Positions 25,176 through 38,009 of a stretch of 64,000 bases of DNA are shown one piece after another. The notes below the pieces were generated by a model. That model was not told the origin of the DNA. It was given only the letters and a program-made list of their open reading frames with translations, and ran no database searches. Location: positions 1,915,287 through 1,979,286 of the forward strand of contig NW_003101676.1 of the NCBI RefSeq assembly GCF_000003855.2. Direction: 5' to 3'. The stretch comes from Blastomyces gilchristii SLH14081 (taxonomy: Eukaryota > Ascomycota > Eurotiomycetes > Onygenales > Ajellomycetaceae). Numbering within the stretch: the stretch's first letter is position 1; each line of letters starts with the position of its first letter. The position numbers were made by a program, and so were the translations under genes.

Positions 25176-25447
25176 TGTGGCGGGCTGCGCGCGATCAATC
25201 ATATAGATTATTTCATTACACTTTATAGATTCCGCTGAGAGCTCTGATTCTCGGTCACTGATTCTCAGCTGAAAAAGTCACAGAATTTCTAATCTTGCAC
25301 CTCGAAGCTTCAACATGTACATGTATAAATATTCACTTTAAACACTGATTTCTGTACTTTCTCTTTTTTTTTCTTCTCTAACATTTTTCACTTTTGTATA
25401 ATAAGACTCATGTATTATATTAATCTATTCAGTGTAGACCTCTTATA
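25176..25447 (+). repeat. E1 5' LTR
   Basis: 272 bp, starting TGTGGCGGGCTGCGCGCGAT. The outer 25 bases are CpG-rich and unmutated; the rest is AT-rich. Ends CTTATA. The internal region begins with TTGAAAAATATTCATTATC, as after the E2 5' LTR. Confidence 0.9.
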
Positions 25448-25764
25448 CTTGAAAAATATTCATTATCTTCTTATTAGAAATAATTATTCACACTTATTAT
25501 CTTCTTATTAGAAATAATTATCTATTGAGATATCTGAATGTATAATAACACATAAGAAATAGAGAAATCATTAAACAGTTAAGTAGACACTGAGTTGTTA
25601 AATAGAAGTTTACTCATCAGTTGTTCTGATCTTATAATCAGATTATAGAAAGAGAATGTCAGTGAAAGATCTGAGAGTTTTAATATCTTAGATATATAAG
25701 ATATTTATATAATTACATTTCTTTTGATTCTGCAGATATCATACAAATGATGAATAATACAGCT

Positions 25765-27071
25765 ATGTCTACTGATAGTATAAGAGAACTCTTAAATGTG
25801 AGTATAAATACAGTGCCACAGTGACTCTGAGCAATGTTGAAATTATAACAGTAATAGATAGCTGATATGCATGCAACTCAATAATATCAATATAAGAAAA
25901 TTCAATAATTATCTCAACTACAAATCTCTGTACAAACAATTTCAACACTGATTGAATCAGATATAACTATGCAAGTACTGAAGAAATATCTAGATACTTC
26001 TACATATTTTAATACTTCTGATCTCACTCTCTATTCATCATAAAGATTGAAAATGCTCATGAAACTAAGTGTAGATGAAGATATCATTGATTTGTTAACT
26101 AATCAAGATTGATATATCAATAATCAATTGAAAGATTATATAAGACAGAAGTTTTATTCATGAATGAAAGCATGTAAATCAGTGTTATAAATATCTGATA
26201 ATATTATCAAACATCTTGATATTCTGTTCTGAGACACTGCTATGAAACAGAAAGTATTAGATTAATTACAGAGTACTTAACAGAGAAACACTTCTCTCAT
26301 AACATTTATTTCTGACTTCAACATCAAGATTCTAGAAGCAGGTGATTAATCTTGAAAGAATTAAATCAAGATTAGTATGCTTAAGAAGGCATTAACTTTT
26401 AAACTCTTACAGATACAGACTCTTATAAGCATAGATGAAGACTTAACTTATAAAGACTTCTGCATACAACTCTGAATATTGAATGACTGTTTGATCAAGC
26501 TCAAGAGTATACAAAACAGTGACAGAAGATATTATATCTCAGTCACTTATACATCTGTGCTAAAGAATAATAACAATGATATAGATGCTATAAACTGAGT
26601 AGACTCAAATATCTATATATAAGCAAGAGTTTTCACTATCTGAACAGACTTCTGAGTCTCTGAAATCACTTCTGAAGAAGTCATCAATTGATGTTAATAA
26701 GAGACATGCATTAATTATAACTGATCAGAACATATCACTTTCAACTGATAATCAGTCTATGAATCTTCTCATTTAAAAGAAAGATTAACACTGACAGTTC
26801 ATGTCAATCACATTGCATTGAAGAAAGATTCAAAAGATAACTATAAGAATACTCTGATAAAACAGAGAAAAGATTCGCTTCTATTTAAATTTATAAATAG
26901 AAGCTTGAAGAGGTCAGATAACAATGATTTGAAGAGAAAATAGCAATGAATGCAATTCTTATATCTACTGTGATTGATAATATGTATAATATGAAAGTCA
27001 TGATAGACTGCAGTCTATATTACTATGCAATGATTAAATCTTCAGTTATAAGATATTATAATCTTCAGTGT
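25765..27071 (+). pseudogene. E1 gag and start of protease
   Basis: Start ATG at 25765 (MSTDSIRELL). The gag reading has many stops. The protease frame opens at 26946 (MNAILISTVIDNMYNMKVMID); its active-site DSG reads DCS here. The frame is interrupted at 27071 by the LINE and resumes at 29210-29223 within the 13-bp duplication TAATCTTCAGTGT. Confidence 0.8.
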
Positions 27072-29209
27072 TATTATTATTATTATTATTCTTCAATTAT
27101 AGATGTATGCAGTCAGAGACTACGACATCTACCTGAGAACTTTTAGTTCTCAGGGTTTTTCCTATGTCTGTAAAGTTAACTATTATACATTCATCAATTT
27201 CAGATATGCAAAATCAGAAAATTCCAGCCCAGAATACAAAAACTGTTTACAAATTGCAGTGTTTTAACATCTTTTGATACTTTGAAATCATTTGACAATA
27301 TCATGACAAAGGAAAAGAGAAAAAGAACACAGTCTCAAAGATAGACACATTAAATAGATAGATAGAAAGAAATTGAAAGGAAAAGATAAAGACAAAGATA
27401 AAGTAAAGAGAGACTATAACAAAACAAATTATTAAAAGAGAGTGTATAGCTGTTTTAACAGACTATATCTGATTGATTTCCTCCTCTTCATATTCAGATA
27501 ATTCTGAATTTAGCCATTTTCTTGTAGCTGCTTGAGTTTCTGATAGAAAGTCTATTAAGTATTTAATTCCTGTCTCAGTTGAGAATAAGAATCTCATATT
27601 TAATTGATTTAGATCATACTTCTCTTTCAATCTAGCTCTGAGACTATTGTATAATGCACAGTGCATTACAGTATGCTCAGAATTCTCATTTGTATTGCAG
27701 AATGAGCATTCTATTGAGTCAAATCTATCATCAAATCTTTGTATATAAGATTTGAAATAGTCATGTTCTAGTTTCAGCTGTATTATAGATGAGAATATTT
27801 TCTTTTTACATTTAATTGAACAAGATTTCCACTTGGGTTTTGTTTCAAATCTTAAATAATGTATACTCTTCTTTTGTTTCTGCCAGCTTTCATTCCACTT
27901 GTCTAAACAAGATTCTTTTATTTTTCTCTTTATAAAAGACCAGGACACAATTTTTTGAATAGATCTGCTTAATTCTGCACCCTTTTTTGCAGCTGAATCA
28001 GCCAATTCATTGCCATGAATATTCATATGAGCAGAAACCCAGTGCAGATGAATTATCAGCTTTGATGTTCTTCTCTTTTGAATTTTCAAAACAGAGTTTA
28101 AGATCAGTTCAAGATTCATTTGACCATTATGAATCTGACTATTTCTAAGTCTTTTTAAAGCAGCTTGACTATCAGAGAATATCCATGCCTCTTTCAAATA
28201 ATTTCCTCTTTTATGAGATTTTATTTCAATGAGTTTGAAAGCTTTCACTATTGCAAATAGTTCAGCATCAAAGACTTCACATTCACAGCCTAGATTCCAG
28301 AAATCTGAGATAAAATTGATATTATCTTCAGTATAAGCAATGCCTGCGCCTAATCTATTCAAGTTCTCATTTTTTGAGCCATCTGAATAAATCAGAATAG
28401 AGTCTTTTATATTGATTGTAGAAATTCTCTTCAAATGCTGTTCATATTCTTTCTCTTTTGATAGTTCACTTATTTGTAAGTCTATAAGAGATTCAAGCTT
28501 TTCTCTCCAGGGTGATAACTTCTCATGATCAACTTTTTCAACATTTAAAGAAGAAAATTGATTTTTAATCAGAGAGCATAGTCTGTACAGTTGAGAAGGC
28601 ATTTTCTTTGAAGAATTATTTTCATTCCAATCAAGAAATCCATTCCAATCCAGTTCATTTCCAGAGTTAATTGGTGGAAATGAAGAAGAGACTCTTTCTC
28701 TGATTATATGATTTGAGCTCATCTTTACAACTCTCAGAGCATAGTTCATACAGGCCTTTTCAAATCTAATAGCAGGAGGAGGAATTGAAGCTTCAATTTC
28801 CATTGCTTTAATAGGAGATGATTTGAATGCTCCCAGAATTCTTCTCAAGGCTCTGTTTTGCAGACTTTGAAAGAGTTCAGTGAAATTCCCTTGATTATTC
28901 CATCAAACTTGAACTTCATAATCAGCTACTGATGTAATACAGGCTATATATAACTGTCTCATAGCCTGGAAGGATAGACCTCTCTCTGTATTTGATAGTC
29001 TGATTATGTTGTTCAATAGTCTTTCTGCCTTGACAGTTCTTTGTTGAATGTGATATTTAAAATTCAACTTGGAGTTTAACCATACTCCTAACCATTTGAC
29101 ATTTACACTGGGTTTAATCTCTCTATTTAAAAGAGTTAGAGATAGTTCTTTCTCATTGAATCTAGAAAAGAAATGAATTAACTCAGTTTTATCCATATCA
29201 AATTGAATT
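27072..29209 (-). mobile_element. 5'-truncated LINE, the best preserved copy
   Basis: A non-LTR retrotransposon in the minus direction, bounded by a 13-bp target duplication TAATCTTCAGTGT (27059-27071, 29210-29222). Its 3' end carries a (TAA)n tail on the minus strand (27072-27090). It is 5'-truncated within the RT thumb region, as is typical of target-primed reverse transcription. Other copies: 1-237 and 20212-21211. It sits in the protease of E1 and is clearly less mutated than its host. Confidence 0.9.
27463..29196 (-). pseudogene. LINE ORF2 C-terminal part: RT end, RNase H and CCHC zinc motif
   Basis: One frame runs from 29196 to 27463, broken only by a TGA at 28905-28903 (V-stop-WNNQ). 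Before the stop is the RT thumb/connection (MDKTELIHFFSRF, VKWLGVWLNSKLNFKYH). After it come 479 codons; counted from the leucine codon at 28848, residues 152-295 form RNase H with catalytic candidates D156 (YSDGS), E196 (FDAEL), D226 (FSDSQ) and D284 (NELAD). A CCHC motif follows (C381, C384, H392, C397). All RNase H residues are present, so this region could fold. Without the endonuclease and RT palm the copy cannot move. Likely related to fungal RNase H-bearing LINE clades (Tad/I-like). Confidence 0.88.
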
Positions 29210-32200
29210 TAATCTTCAGTGTATTTCCTTGTTAAAATTCTGACTTCTTGCAGAATTTAATGATTCAACAGACATTCACATCTGTTATATAATAAAACTA
29301 AACATAGATATCAGAGGATATTCATATGAAGATACTTATATATACGAAGTCAATAATCTTGACTATAATCTTATGCTAGAACTTGTCTGACTATCTGAAT
29401 AAGACATCTTATTAAAGGCTTAAAACAGAAGCTTAATATTCTCTAACAATAATAGAATTCACAAAGATGATATTTATAAGACTATGAATCTTACAAAGAT
29501 CTCTATCAATGCTTATGAAATACTCTGAAACAGAAGTTATCAATAAAATCACTGATAAAGTTACTGATAGCAGAATTATATAGCAATCTATTTCATTAGT
29601 CTGACTGATATTAAGAAACCTCTAGAGAAGTTATTCTGTACTATAATAACACATTCTCATATAAAACTCTCTTAATAATATTATGAATATCTAGATGATT
29701 TCTGATAAGATAATATTACAGATATATCTCTCTTACAAGACTCAGAAGTGAATCACAGTATTAAGTTAGAAAGAAAAAATGATAAGAATCTCAAGTCATT
29801 ATAAGACTCTCTTTACAATATATCTTAAGATGAAATGCTTCTTCTTCAAAAGATACTCAATGATCTGTTGAATAAGAAATTTATATATATTAGTAACTCT
29901 TTCACTGCAGCTTCTATTCTCTTTACAAAGAAATCAGATAAAGAACTTCAATTCTGTATAAACAATTAAGATCTGAACAGATTGATAAAGAAAGATTATT
30001 ATCTCTTATCTCTCATCAATGAAATTCTAGCATGTATCAGATAAGGTTAATAATTTATAAAGTCAGATATCATCACTGTGTTTTATAAGATTTGTATCAC
30101 TGAAGAAGATGAATGACTTACAGTATTTTGAATATATTATAATCTCTTTGAATGAGTAGTCACATTCTTTGAACTATTTAACACTCTTAGCATATTTCAG
30201 AAGTATATCAACTGAGTACTCTGAGATATTCTTAATAAGTTTATATCTGCTTATCTTAATGAGATTCCCATCTTCACTGATGAGTTCAGAAAACAATATC
30301 AAGAACATATGTAAAGAATATTACAATAATTACAAGAAGCAGAACTATCAATAGATATTAATAAGTATGATTTCACAGGCAACAGTATAAAATATCTAGA
30401 TTTTATCATAGAAGCTGATAAGAGAATTCAAATGAATTCTGAGAAGATCTCTGCTATTCTTGAATAAGAAGCTTCATATACTGTGAAAGATATATAAAGC
30501 TTTATCAGATTTACTAACTTCTATCAGTGATTTATAGAAAACTTCTCAGATATCATAAGATCACTTACAGAACTTATCAAGAAGAACTCAGTATTTCAGT
30601 AATTAGCAGACACTGAAGCTACATTTATATAAATAAAGAAGATATTCACTATTATCTCTCTATTAATAACATTTGACTCTGATTATAGAATAGTTATCAA
30701 AGGTGACTTCTCTGACTATATTATAGAAGAAGCTATATTACAATATAATAATGAAGATATCTTATAATTATACATCTTCATATCTAAGAAACTGAGTTCT
30801 GCTGAATACAACTATGAGATCTATGATAAGAAAATTCTCATAATTATACACTATCTAGAAGAATGAGATTCTGAACTCTGAAGTGTCTCTAAATTTAAGA
30901 TAATCATAGATTATAAGAATCTGAAGCATTTTATAATCACTTATAAGCTTACTGAATATCAGATATGATGATCTCAGGTATTAAGCTGTTTTTATTTCAC
31001 TATACACTATCATCTCAGCAGTCAGAACTCAATAATAGATGCTTTCTTATAATGAGAGTAAGATATATCTTCTGATATAATAGACATTTGTTAAATAAAC
31101 TAAGAATATCAGCTCTTAGATCTGAAGATACTAGTTGATCAAGGTAGAACAACTCATGACACTATATATACTTCTGTGATTAGAACACTCTCTATTCAAA
31201 CTATCACTGATACTGATACTGATACTAATACTGATATCTCAACTTCTTCTGAATCTATACTGAATGAATTATGATATATAATAGCTTAAACTGATGAACT
31301 TCTTTAAATACTCACTGAAGTAGTATATTAAGAAGCACTTTGATTCTTCTCAGAATTATGTATAAGAGCTGACATCTCAAAATACTTAATTAATAATAAT
31401 AACACCCTGTGATTCTGTGAATAATATTGAGTCTCTTACTCTAAACTCTTACACACTTGAATAATACAAGAGATGCATGATTTATATATAACTACTTACT
31501 CAGGTTGTGAGTAACTGTATTAAATTATCTCTTAAGAGTTCTACTGATCTGAGATATTAAACAGTATCAGATGTTTTATCTGAAACTATAACTATTATTC
31601 TTTCATCCTCTTATAAAAGAACTGTAGAAAAAATCTACTAAAATCACTCAATATGTCTGATAGAATCTGATAAGATATAGTAATTCACTTTGCTATTAAT
31701 CTCTCTAACATTAAGAGTTGTAGAAATATTCTGATTATTGTGAACTGATTAAGTAAAGATATAATATTAAAATCTTATAATAAGATAAATACAGAATAAG
31801 TCACTGAAGTCTTTCTACAGAGTTTATTCTATCAGATATATAAATTACTGAGATCTATAGTATTAAATCAGAACTGTTAATTTATAAGTACTCTCTAAAT
31901 AAGAATCTATTAAGTTCTTAAAATTATACACTGTTTATTAACTATCTATCACTCTAAAACTGATAATATATCAGAATGAATAATTCAGTCTGTAAAGAAC
32001 TATCTTTATAAGTTCTGTAATTATTTATAGAATAATTAATATGATCTTCTTCTATATACAGAGATCACTATTAATGCTTAAAATACTATTTTAATAGATA
32101 TAAGTCTGTTCTTTCTTATATATAATTATTACATGAAGATTTTAAATCTGTTAGAAATTATACAGTTTATACTGAATCTCTGCAGTCTGATTCGGATCAC

Positions 32201-32354
32201 TGATAATATAGTAACAAAGCTCTGAAATACTTATAACTGAGTAGAAGTCTTCATCATAAATACTAAATAAGATTAAGAAGATTGAATTAATATTAACTAA
32301 GATCTTACTAAGCAATATAAGATAAAAGATATAATGTAATTAAATCTTAAGAAT
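29210..32354 (+). pseudogene. E1 pol: protease end, RT, RNase H, integrase (first part)
   Basis: Resumes protease at 29223. RT covers about 29850-30640; RNase H about 30770-31040 (KKLSSAEYNYEIYDKKILIIIHY, then DYKNLKHF). A linker with ACTGAT repeats lies near 31200-31240. Integrase starts about 31540 and is cut at 32354 by E2 (duplication AGAAT at 32350-32354), to resume at 51741. Dense stops. The short frame at 30169-30354 is not a gene. Confidence 0.82.
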
Positions 32355-32649
32355 TGTGACGGGCTACGCCTGATCAATTATATAGACTATTTTATTACAC
32401 TTCATAGATTTCACTGAAAGCTTCAATTCTCAGTCTGCTAAAAAGCTCCGATCTTCAGTTGCTAATTCTCAGCTGAAAAACTCATGAAATTTCTATTCTT
32501 TCACTCTGAAGCTTTACTATGTATATATATAAATATTCACTCTGATTACTGATTCTCATACTTTCTCTTTCTTTTCTTCTCTAATATTTTTCACTTTGTA
32601 ATATAAGATCTATATATTATACTGATCTATTCAGCGTAGATCTCTTACA
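32355..32649 (+). repeat. E2 5' LTR
   Basis: 295 bp, TGTGACGGGCTACGCC...CTTACA. The outer end keeps CpG sites. Compared with E1 LTRs it has an extra GCTAAAAAGCTCCGATCTTC-like segment, shared with the E2 3' LTR, marking a subfamily. Confidence 0.88.
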
Positions 32650-32951
32650 CTTGAAAAATATTCATTACCTTCTCATTAGAAACAATTACCTATTAAGAAG
32701 ATATCTGAATATGTAGTAATACATAACAAATAGAGAAACAATTCATCAGTTAAGTGAACACTGAGTTCTTAGATAGAAGCTTACTCATCAGTCACTCTGA
32801 CTCTGTAACAAGATCTTACAAAGAAAACAAGATCTTACAAAGAGAATGTCAGTGAAAGACTTGATAGTTCTGACACAGATGTATGAGATATTTATATAAT
32901 TACACTTCTTCAGATATCACAGATATCACACATCTGATGAACAATATAATC

Positions 32952-35275
32952 ATGTCTAATAATAACATGAGAGAACTCTCAAACACAAGCATAGATGCAG
33001 TATCACAGTGGCTTTAAGTAATGTTGAAATTACAATAATAATAAATAGCTGATATGCATACAAATCAATAATATCAATACAAGGAAATTCAATAATTAAC
33101 TCAATAAGAAATCTCTACAATTTCAACACTGACAGAATTAAATATAAACATAATATAAGCACTGAAGAAATACTTAGATGCTCTTATATATTTCAATACT
33201 TTTAATCTCACTCTCTACTCATCATGAAGATTGGAAATGCTCATGGAACTAAGTATAGATAAAGATGTCATCAGTTCACTGATTAATGAAGATTAATATA
33301 TCAATGAATGATTGAAGAATCACATAAAACAGAAGTTTCATTCATGAATGAAAGTAGGTGAATCAGTATTATAAATATCTGATAATATTATCAAATATCT
33401 TGATATTCTGTTCTGAGATACTGCTATGCAACAGAAAGTATTAGATTAATTACAGAGTAACTAACAGAGAAATATTTCTCTTATAACATTCATCTCTGAC
33501 TTCAACATCAAGATTCTAGAAGCAGATGATCAAGCTTGAAAGAATTGAATAAAGATTAGTATACTTAAGAATATATTAACTTTCAAACTCTTATAAACTC
33601 TTATAAGTGTAAATAAAGACCTGACTTATGAAGGCTTCTGCATACAACTTCAGACATTGAATGACTGTCTTATCAAGCTCAAGAGTATACAGAACAGTGA
33701 TAGAAGATATTACATCTCAATCACTCTTACACCTGCACTGAAGAATAATAACAATGCAGATGCTATGAACTGAGTAGACTTAAATATCTATACATAAGCA
33801 AGGGTTTTCATCATTCAAACAGGCTTTTAAGTCCATGGGATCACTCCTGAAGAAGTCACTGATTGATGTCAATAAGAAGTGTGTATTAACTGTAATTAAT
33901 CAGAACATATTACTTTTAACTGCTGATCAATCTACATGCCTTCTCACTTAAAGAATGAATCAGTATCTGTTCACATCAATCACATTGCATTGAAGAAAGA
34001 ATTGAAAGATAACTATGAGAATACTGCAATGAGACAGGAAAAAGACTAGCTTCTGTTTAAATTTACAAACAGAAGCTTGAAGTGGTCAGATAATAATGAT
34101 TTAAGAAGAAAATAATAATAAATATAATTCTTATATCTACTGTGATCAATAACATGTATAATATAAAAGTCATGATAGACAGTGATCTATGTTATTATAC
34201 AATAATTAAATCTTCAGTTATAAGACAGTATAATCTTCAGTATATTCTCTTATTAAAATTCTGACTTCTCATAGAATTTAAGGATTTAAAAGACATTCAC
34301 ACTCATCACATGATAAAACTGAACATAGATATTGAAGAACATCAATATGAAGATACTTATATATATAAAGTTAAAAATCTTGACTATAATCTTATACTAG
34401 AACTTATCTGACTATCTGAACAAGGTATCTTATTAAATGCTTAAGACAGAAGCTTAATATTCTCTAACAATGATAGAATTCACAAAGATAATATTTACAA
34501 GACTATGAACCTTACACAGATCTCTGTCAACACTTATAACATACTCTGAAAAAGAAGTTATTAATGAGACTGCTGACAAAGTCACTGATAGCAGAATTAT
34601 ATAGTAATCTATTTCATCAGTCTAATTAATATTAAGAAAGCTCTAGAGAAGTTATTTCATACTACAATAATAGATTCTTATGTAACACTCTCTTAATAAT
34701 ATCATGAATATCTAGGTATCTTTTAATAAGATAATATTATAAATATACCTCTCTTACAAGACTCAGAAGTGAATCATAGTATTGAGTTAGAGAAGAAGAA
34801 TAATCAGAACTCTGAGATATCATGAGATTCTTTTTATAATATATCTCAAGATGAACTTCTTCTTCTTCAAAAGATACTTAATAATCTGTTAAATAAGAAA
34901 TTCATATATATTAGTAACTCTTTCACTGCAGCTTCTATTCTCTTTACAAAGAAATTAGGTGAAGAACTCTGATTCTATATGAACTATTAAGACCTGAACA
35001 GATTGATAAAGAAAGATTATTATTTTTTATCTCTTATCAATGAAATTCTAGCATGTATCAGACAAGCTTAATAGTTTACAAAACTAGATATCATTGCTGC
35101 ATTTCATAAGATTCATATCACTGAAGAAGATAAATAGCTTACAGTATTTCAAACACATTATAATCTCTTTGAATAAATAGTCACATTCTTTGAACTGACT
35201 AATGCTCTCAGTATATTATAGAAGTATACTAACTAAGCACTCTGAGATTTTCTTGATGAATTCACATCTGTATAT
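32952..35275 (+). pseudogene. E2 gag, protease and first part of RT
   Basis: ATG at 32952 (MSNNNMRELS). Zinc-knuckle region near 33870-33960. Protease near 34130-34220 keeps VMIDSDLCYY (DSG now DSD). RT begins about 34880 and is cut at 35275 within codons of FTSVYLDDILIF: 35261-35275 encodes FTSVY, and the remaining LDDILIF is at 48934 onward. Stops are frequent. Confidence 0.82.
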
Positions 35276-35285
35276 AGACTGACCG
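35276..35285 (+). repeat. left terminal inverted repeat of the TIR element
   Basis: AGACTGACCG, pairing with the right end at 48914-48923 with one mismatch. Followed by a second GACCGTGT word (35288-35295 region), a short subterminal repeat. Confidence 0.65.
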
Positions 35286-35640
35286 TGTGACCGTGTCTGA
35301 GATCAGAACTAAACTTTACAGTTGTCATGTTGTCTAAAAGCATTACTTCTGGTCATGATTTGTGTTCATTACATTGATTTCAAATCACATTATTTCAAAT
35401 ATTAAAGATCTCAGATTCACTTTTCAAATAAAAATCTAGTTTCAGATAAAGAATATGTTTGAATTCTTAGTCACATTTTCATTCTGATCTCATTATTGAA
35501 AATGATATTAAATGAGATTATGAAATCATTTCTCACTTACATAATATCATAACATAGTGCTCATTTGTTGAAAATTCAATAGAGAGTATTATCAAATATT
35601 ATTACTTTTCTGAACACAGATCATAATTGATATCATTTTA

Positions 35641-35830
35641 ATTAAAAAAAATATATAAAATATAAAAAAAAATAAAAAACAAAAAACAAAACAACAACAA
35701 GAAAAAATCACAATAAAAAAAAAAAGAGAAAAAAAAAAGAAGAGAAAGAAAAAAAGAGAAAGAAAGAGAAAGAAAAAAAAAAGAAAAGAAAAAGAAAAAA
35801 ATAAAAAATAAAAACAAAAAAAATCAAGAT
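35641..35830. repeat. A-rich low-complexity tract
   Basis: About 190 bases almost wholly of A with scattered G and C on the plus strand. It yields a phenylalanine-rich chance frame on the minus strand (35861-35592) that should not be taken as a membrane protein. Confidence 0.85.
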
Positions 35831-35951
35831 TGCAGAGCTGTAGTATCTCTAAAATACTCACTTCTCAGAGTCTTTACAATGTTCATTATCAACTGTGTAT
35901 CTCTCACAGTGAGAGTAACACACCTGTGATAAGTTATTATCTTAATATTAT

Positions 35952-36436
35952 CTAATAAATAATCAGTATATATCTGTATAAATGTGAATAATTAGAAAAT
36001 ATACACTTAAAAAGTGTGATCAGGGTGAACTCTGCTGTCACTTGAATGACATCAAGAACAGAATACTGAAATTGATGATTCTTCTCATTGATTTCACAGA
36101 CAAGGTGTGTGAAGATAATCTTGAGAAATATAAGATCTTCTGACTTCTGATAAAAATGAATCTCATGAAGAGACTCTATTTTCATCATATAAGAGACTGA
36201 GTGTTATCAAAAAGCATTACTTCAATGTATATACACTTACTGCAGCAATTCACTCTCTATATATATAGCTGAGAGTTGCAGCTTTCTCACACTGCACAGC
36301 TCTCTCTGAAATACTGTCACTGATTTGCAACTCACACAGTCTCTCAGTTCAGCATGCACTGTGCATATGCAGCTCTGCATGCTAAGGTCATGTTGATCAT
36401 TATAATCTGATGTGATACTCACTTTTCATAGGCCAT
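35952..36436 (-). pseudogene. unrecognised two-exon gene remnant, left half of the TIR element
   Basis: Two minus-strand frames, 36422-36240 (about 60 codons with a CVSCKS cysteine pair) and 36188-35952 (78 codons, EIHFYQKSEDLIFLKIIFTHLVCEINEKN...), are separated by a 44-bp stretch with GTAAGT at 36240 and CAG at 36197, an apparent intron. The phase does not join perfectly, so one boundary or a base may be off. Product unknown. It points away from the right-hand gene, toward the left terminal repeat. Confidence 0.4.
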
Positions 36437-36926
36437 GTTTTGTTTGATTGAGAGGGGGGGAGAGGAATACAACTGCTGTTTTATTTGAGAGAGAGTGAAT
36501 AATTGAATCTGTAGAAGATAATTTGATTTCTTCTGCATTTGAAATTTGATTAGTCTATACTCTTCAATTTGAGAGTTCCTGAGAGTGTTTTAATAGTTTT
36601 CATACCAGCTTGAAATTAGTGATTGATTGAAGAAGAGAAAAGAGAGAAGAAAGAAATAAGAATAACTTATCTTTATAATATGAAAATAGAGAATTGCTGT
36701 AATCATTTATTCTAGTAATCAAGATCTGTTTTCTGTATGTATCTCTGATACAGATTATATGATAACTGTATACAAAGAATATTAACAGTGCATGTATTAA
36801 ATGAAGATGATGTTACTATGTAACACTGTAGCTGTTTCTGTACATCTCTGAAAGCTGTTAATATTTTCTTTGAGTCTCTTTATATTTGATAAGTCAGTAA
36901 TATATTTCAATGCACTCTCTCTTTCA

Positions 36927-37019
36927 TCATTATTATCATTATTATTATCATTATCATCATCACTATTATTATCATTATTATCATCATTATCATCACTATT
37001 ATTATCATTATTATATTAT
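36927..37019. repeat. ATT/ATC trinucleotide microsatellite
   Basis: Imperfect run of CATTATTAT/CATCATCAC triplets on the plus strand, in the centre of the TIR element between its two divergent genes. It creates a Tyr/His-rich chance frame (36910-37125). Confidence 0.85.
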
Positions 37020-37072
37020 TTCTGATCATCTCTTCTACCTTCATCTCTCTTCAACACTTACTGAAATTAATC

Positions 37073-37389
37073 ATGTCATTTCTCTTCAAATATTCTGCAG
37101 TCCTGCAGACTATCAAGGCGCATGAGTGCTATCACAGATTGAAGAAAGAGAAGAAGAAGATATTCAAGTAAGAGAAGACAGATTATAAGATATATTATAA
37201 TATCTTGAAGAGACTCTGTAAGAGAGTAGAATAATAACAATTTTAAGTAACACTTCTGATAGATTTAGACTGAACTAAGTATAGAAATAATACAGATGAC
37301 ACCACTTATGAGAGATTGAAGAAGAAGACAGTGAAGAGTCTCATATAGTAGTGATAAGATCAGAAGAAGTTCTGAGAATGATTTGAGAC
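37073..37389 (+). pseudogene. unknown gene of the TIR element, 5' part (interrupted by Gypsy-D)
   Basis: From ATG 37073 a single frame reads MSFLFKYSAVLQTIKAHECY, then a lysine-rich helix-forming stretch (HRLKKEKKKIFK). It continues with stops at TAA/TAG/TGA positions explainable by G-to-A in Trp or C-to-T in Arg/Gln codons. Gypsy-D enters at 37390; the continuation is expected from 45213 (GAGAC duplication). No family recognised; coding status is inferred from the single open phase and the downstream spliced exon. Confidence 0.4.
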
Positions 37390-37933
37390 TGTCACGCCTC
37401 TGACCGCGCCAAGGCCCTGCTGCGGTTCCGCACGGCCCATCGCTTCCATGCGGATGATTTCATTCATCCCGCAGGCTGTTCAAACCGGTTTCCAACCACT
37501 CTATGACATCATTCAGATATATTATAGAAAGATTCAATTAATAAATATGAGAACCCTGCTTCTATACAAGGTCAGCAGATTACTCTTTCATGATAATAAG
37601 ATACTGCTGAGGTATTGCTCTGACTGTTCTTACTCATGAAATGAGAGAAGAGTATTTACTCATTATCTATATAGAATAGCTAGATGCTGACTTCTCATTA
37701 AAGAAGTCAGTAATTTGTTTTTTCTCTGACTGAAATATATACAAGAGTTACTATATTTCTTATACAATCTTCTTAGTATACTAAGTATCATATCTGTGAT
37801 ATTCTCACAATAACTCTGTAGTCTACAAGCTCACTATTCAAGCAAGATAGTCAAGCTTACTCATACAGCTTCTCAACAACTATCTCTATATAATATCACT
37901 AACTAGTCACTGCTGCAGTTCTATTATATTACA
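37390..37933 (+). repeat. Gypsy-D 5' LTR
   Basis: 544 bp. The outer 100 bases are GC-rich and rich in CpG (TGTCACGCCTCTGACCGCGC); from about 37500 inward CpG sites disappear. Its last bases (CTATTATATTACA) are mutated versions of the CpG-rich end of the other LTR. Confidence 0.93.
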
Positions 37934-38009
37934 ATTTAAATCACTTAATCTGATTATAAGTTTGAATCAGTTGAGCTCTATTAACAGACTAATATAGCCT
38001 CATGCATCT

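Noticed and set aside
35592..35861. Phenylalanine-rich minus-strand frame that looks like a membrane protein
   Set aside because: It is the translation of an A-rich low-complexity tract, not a gene.
36910..37125. Tyr/His-rich plus-strand frame
   Set aside because: Product of the ATT/ATC microsatellite at 36927-37019.
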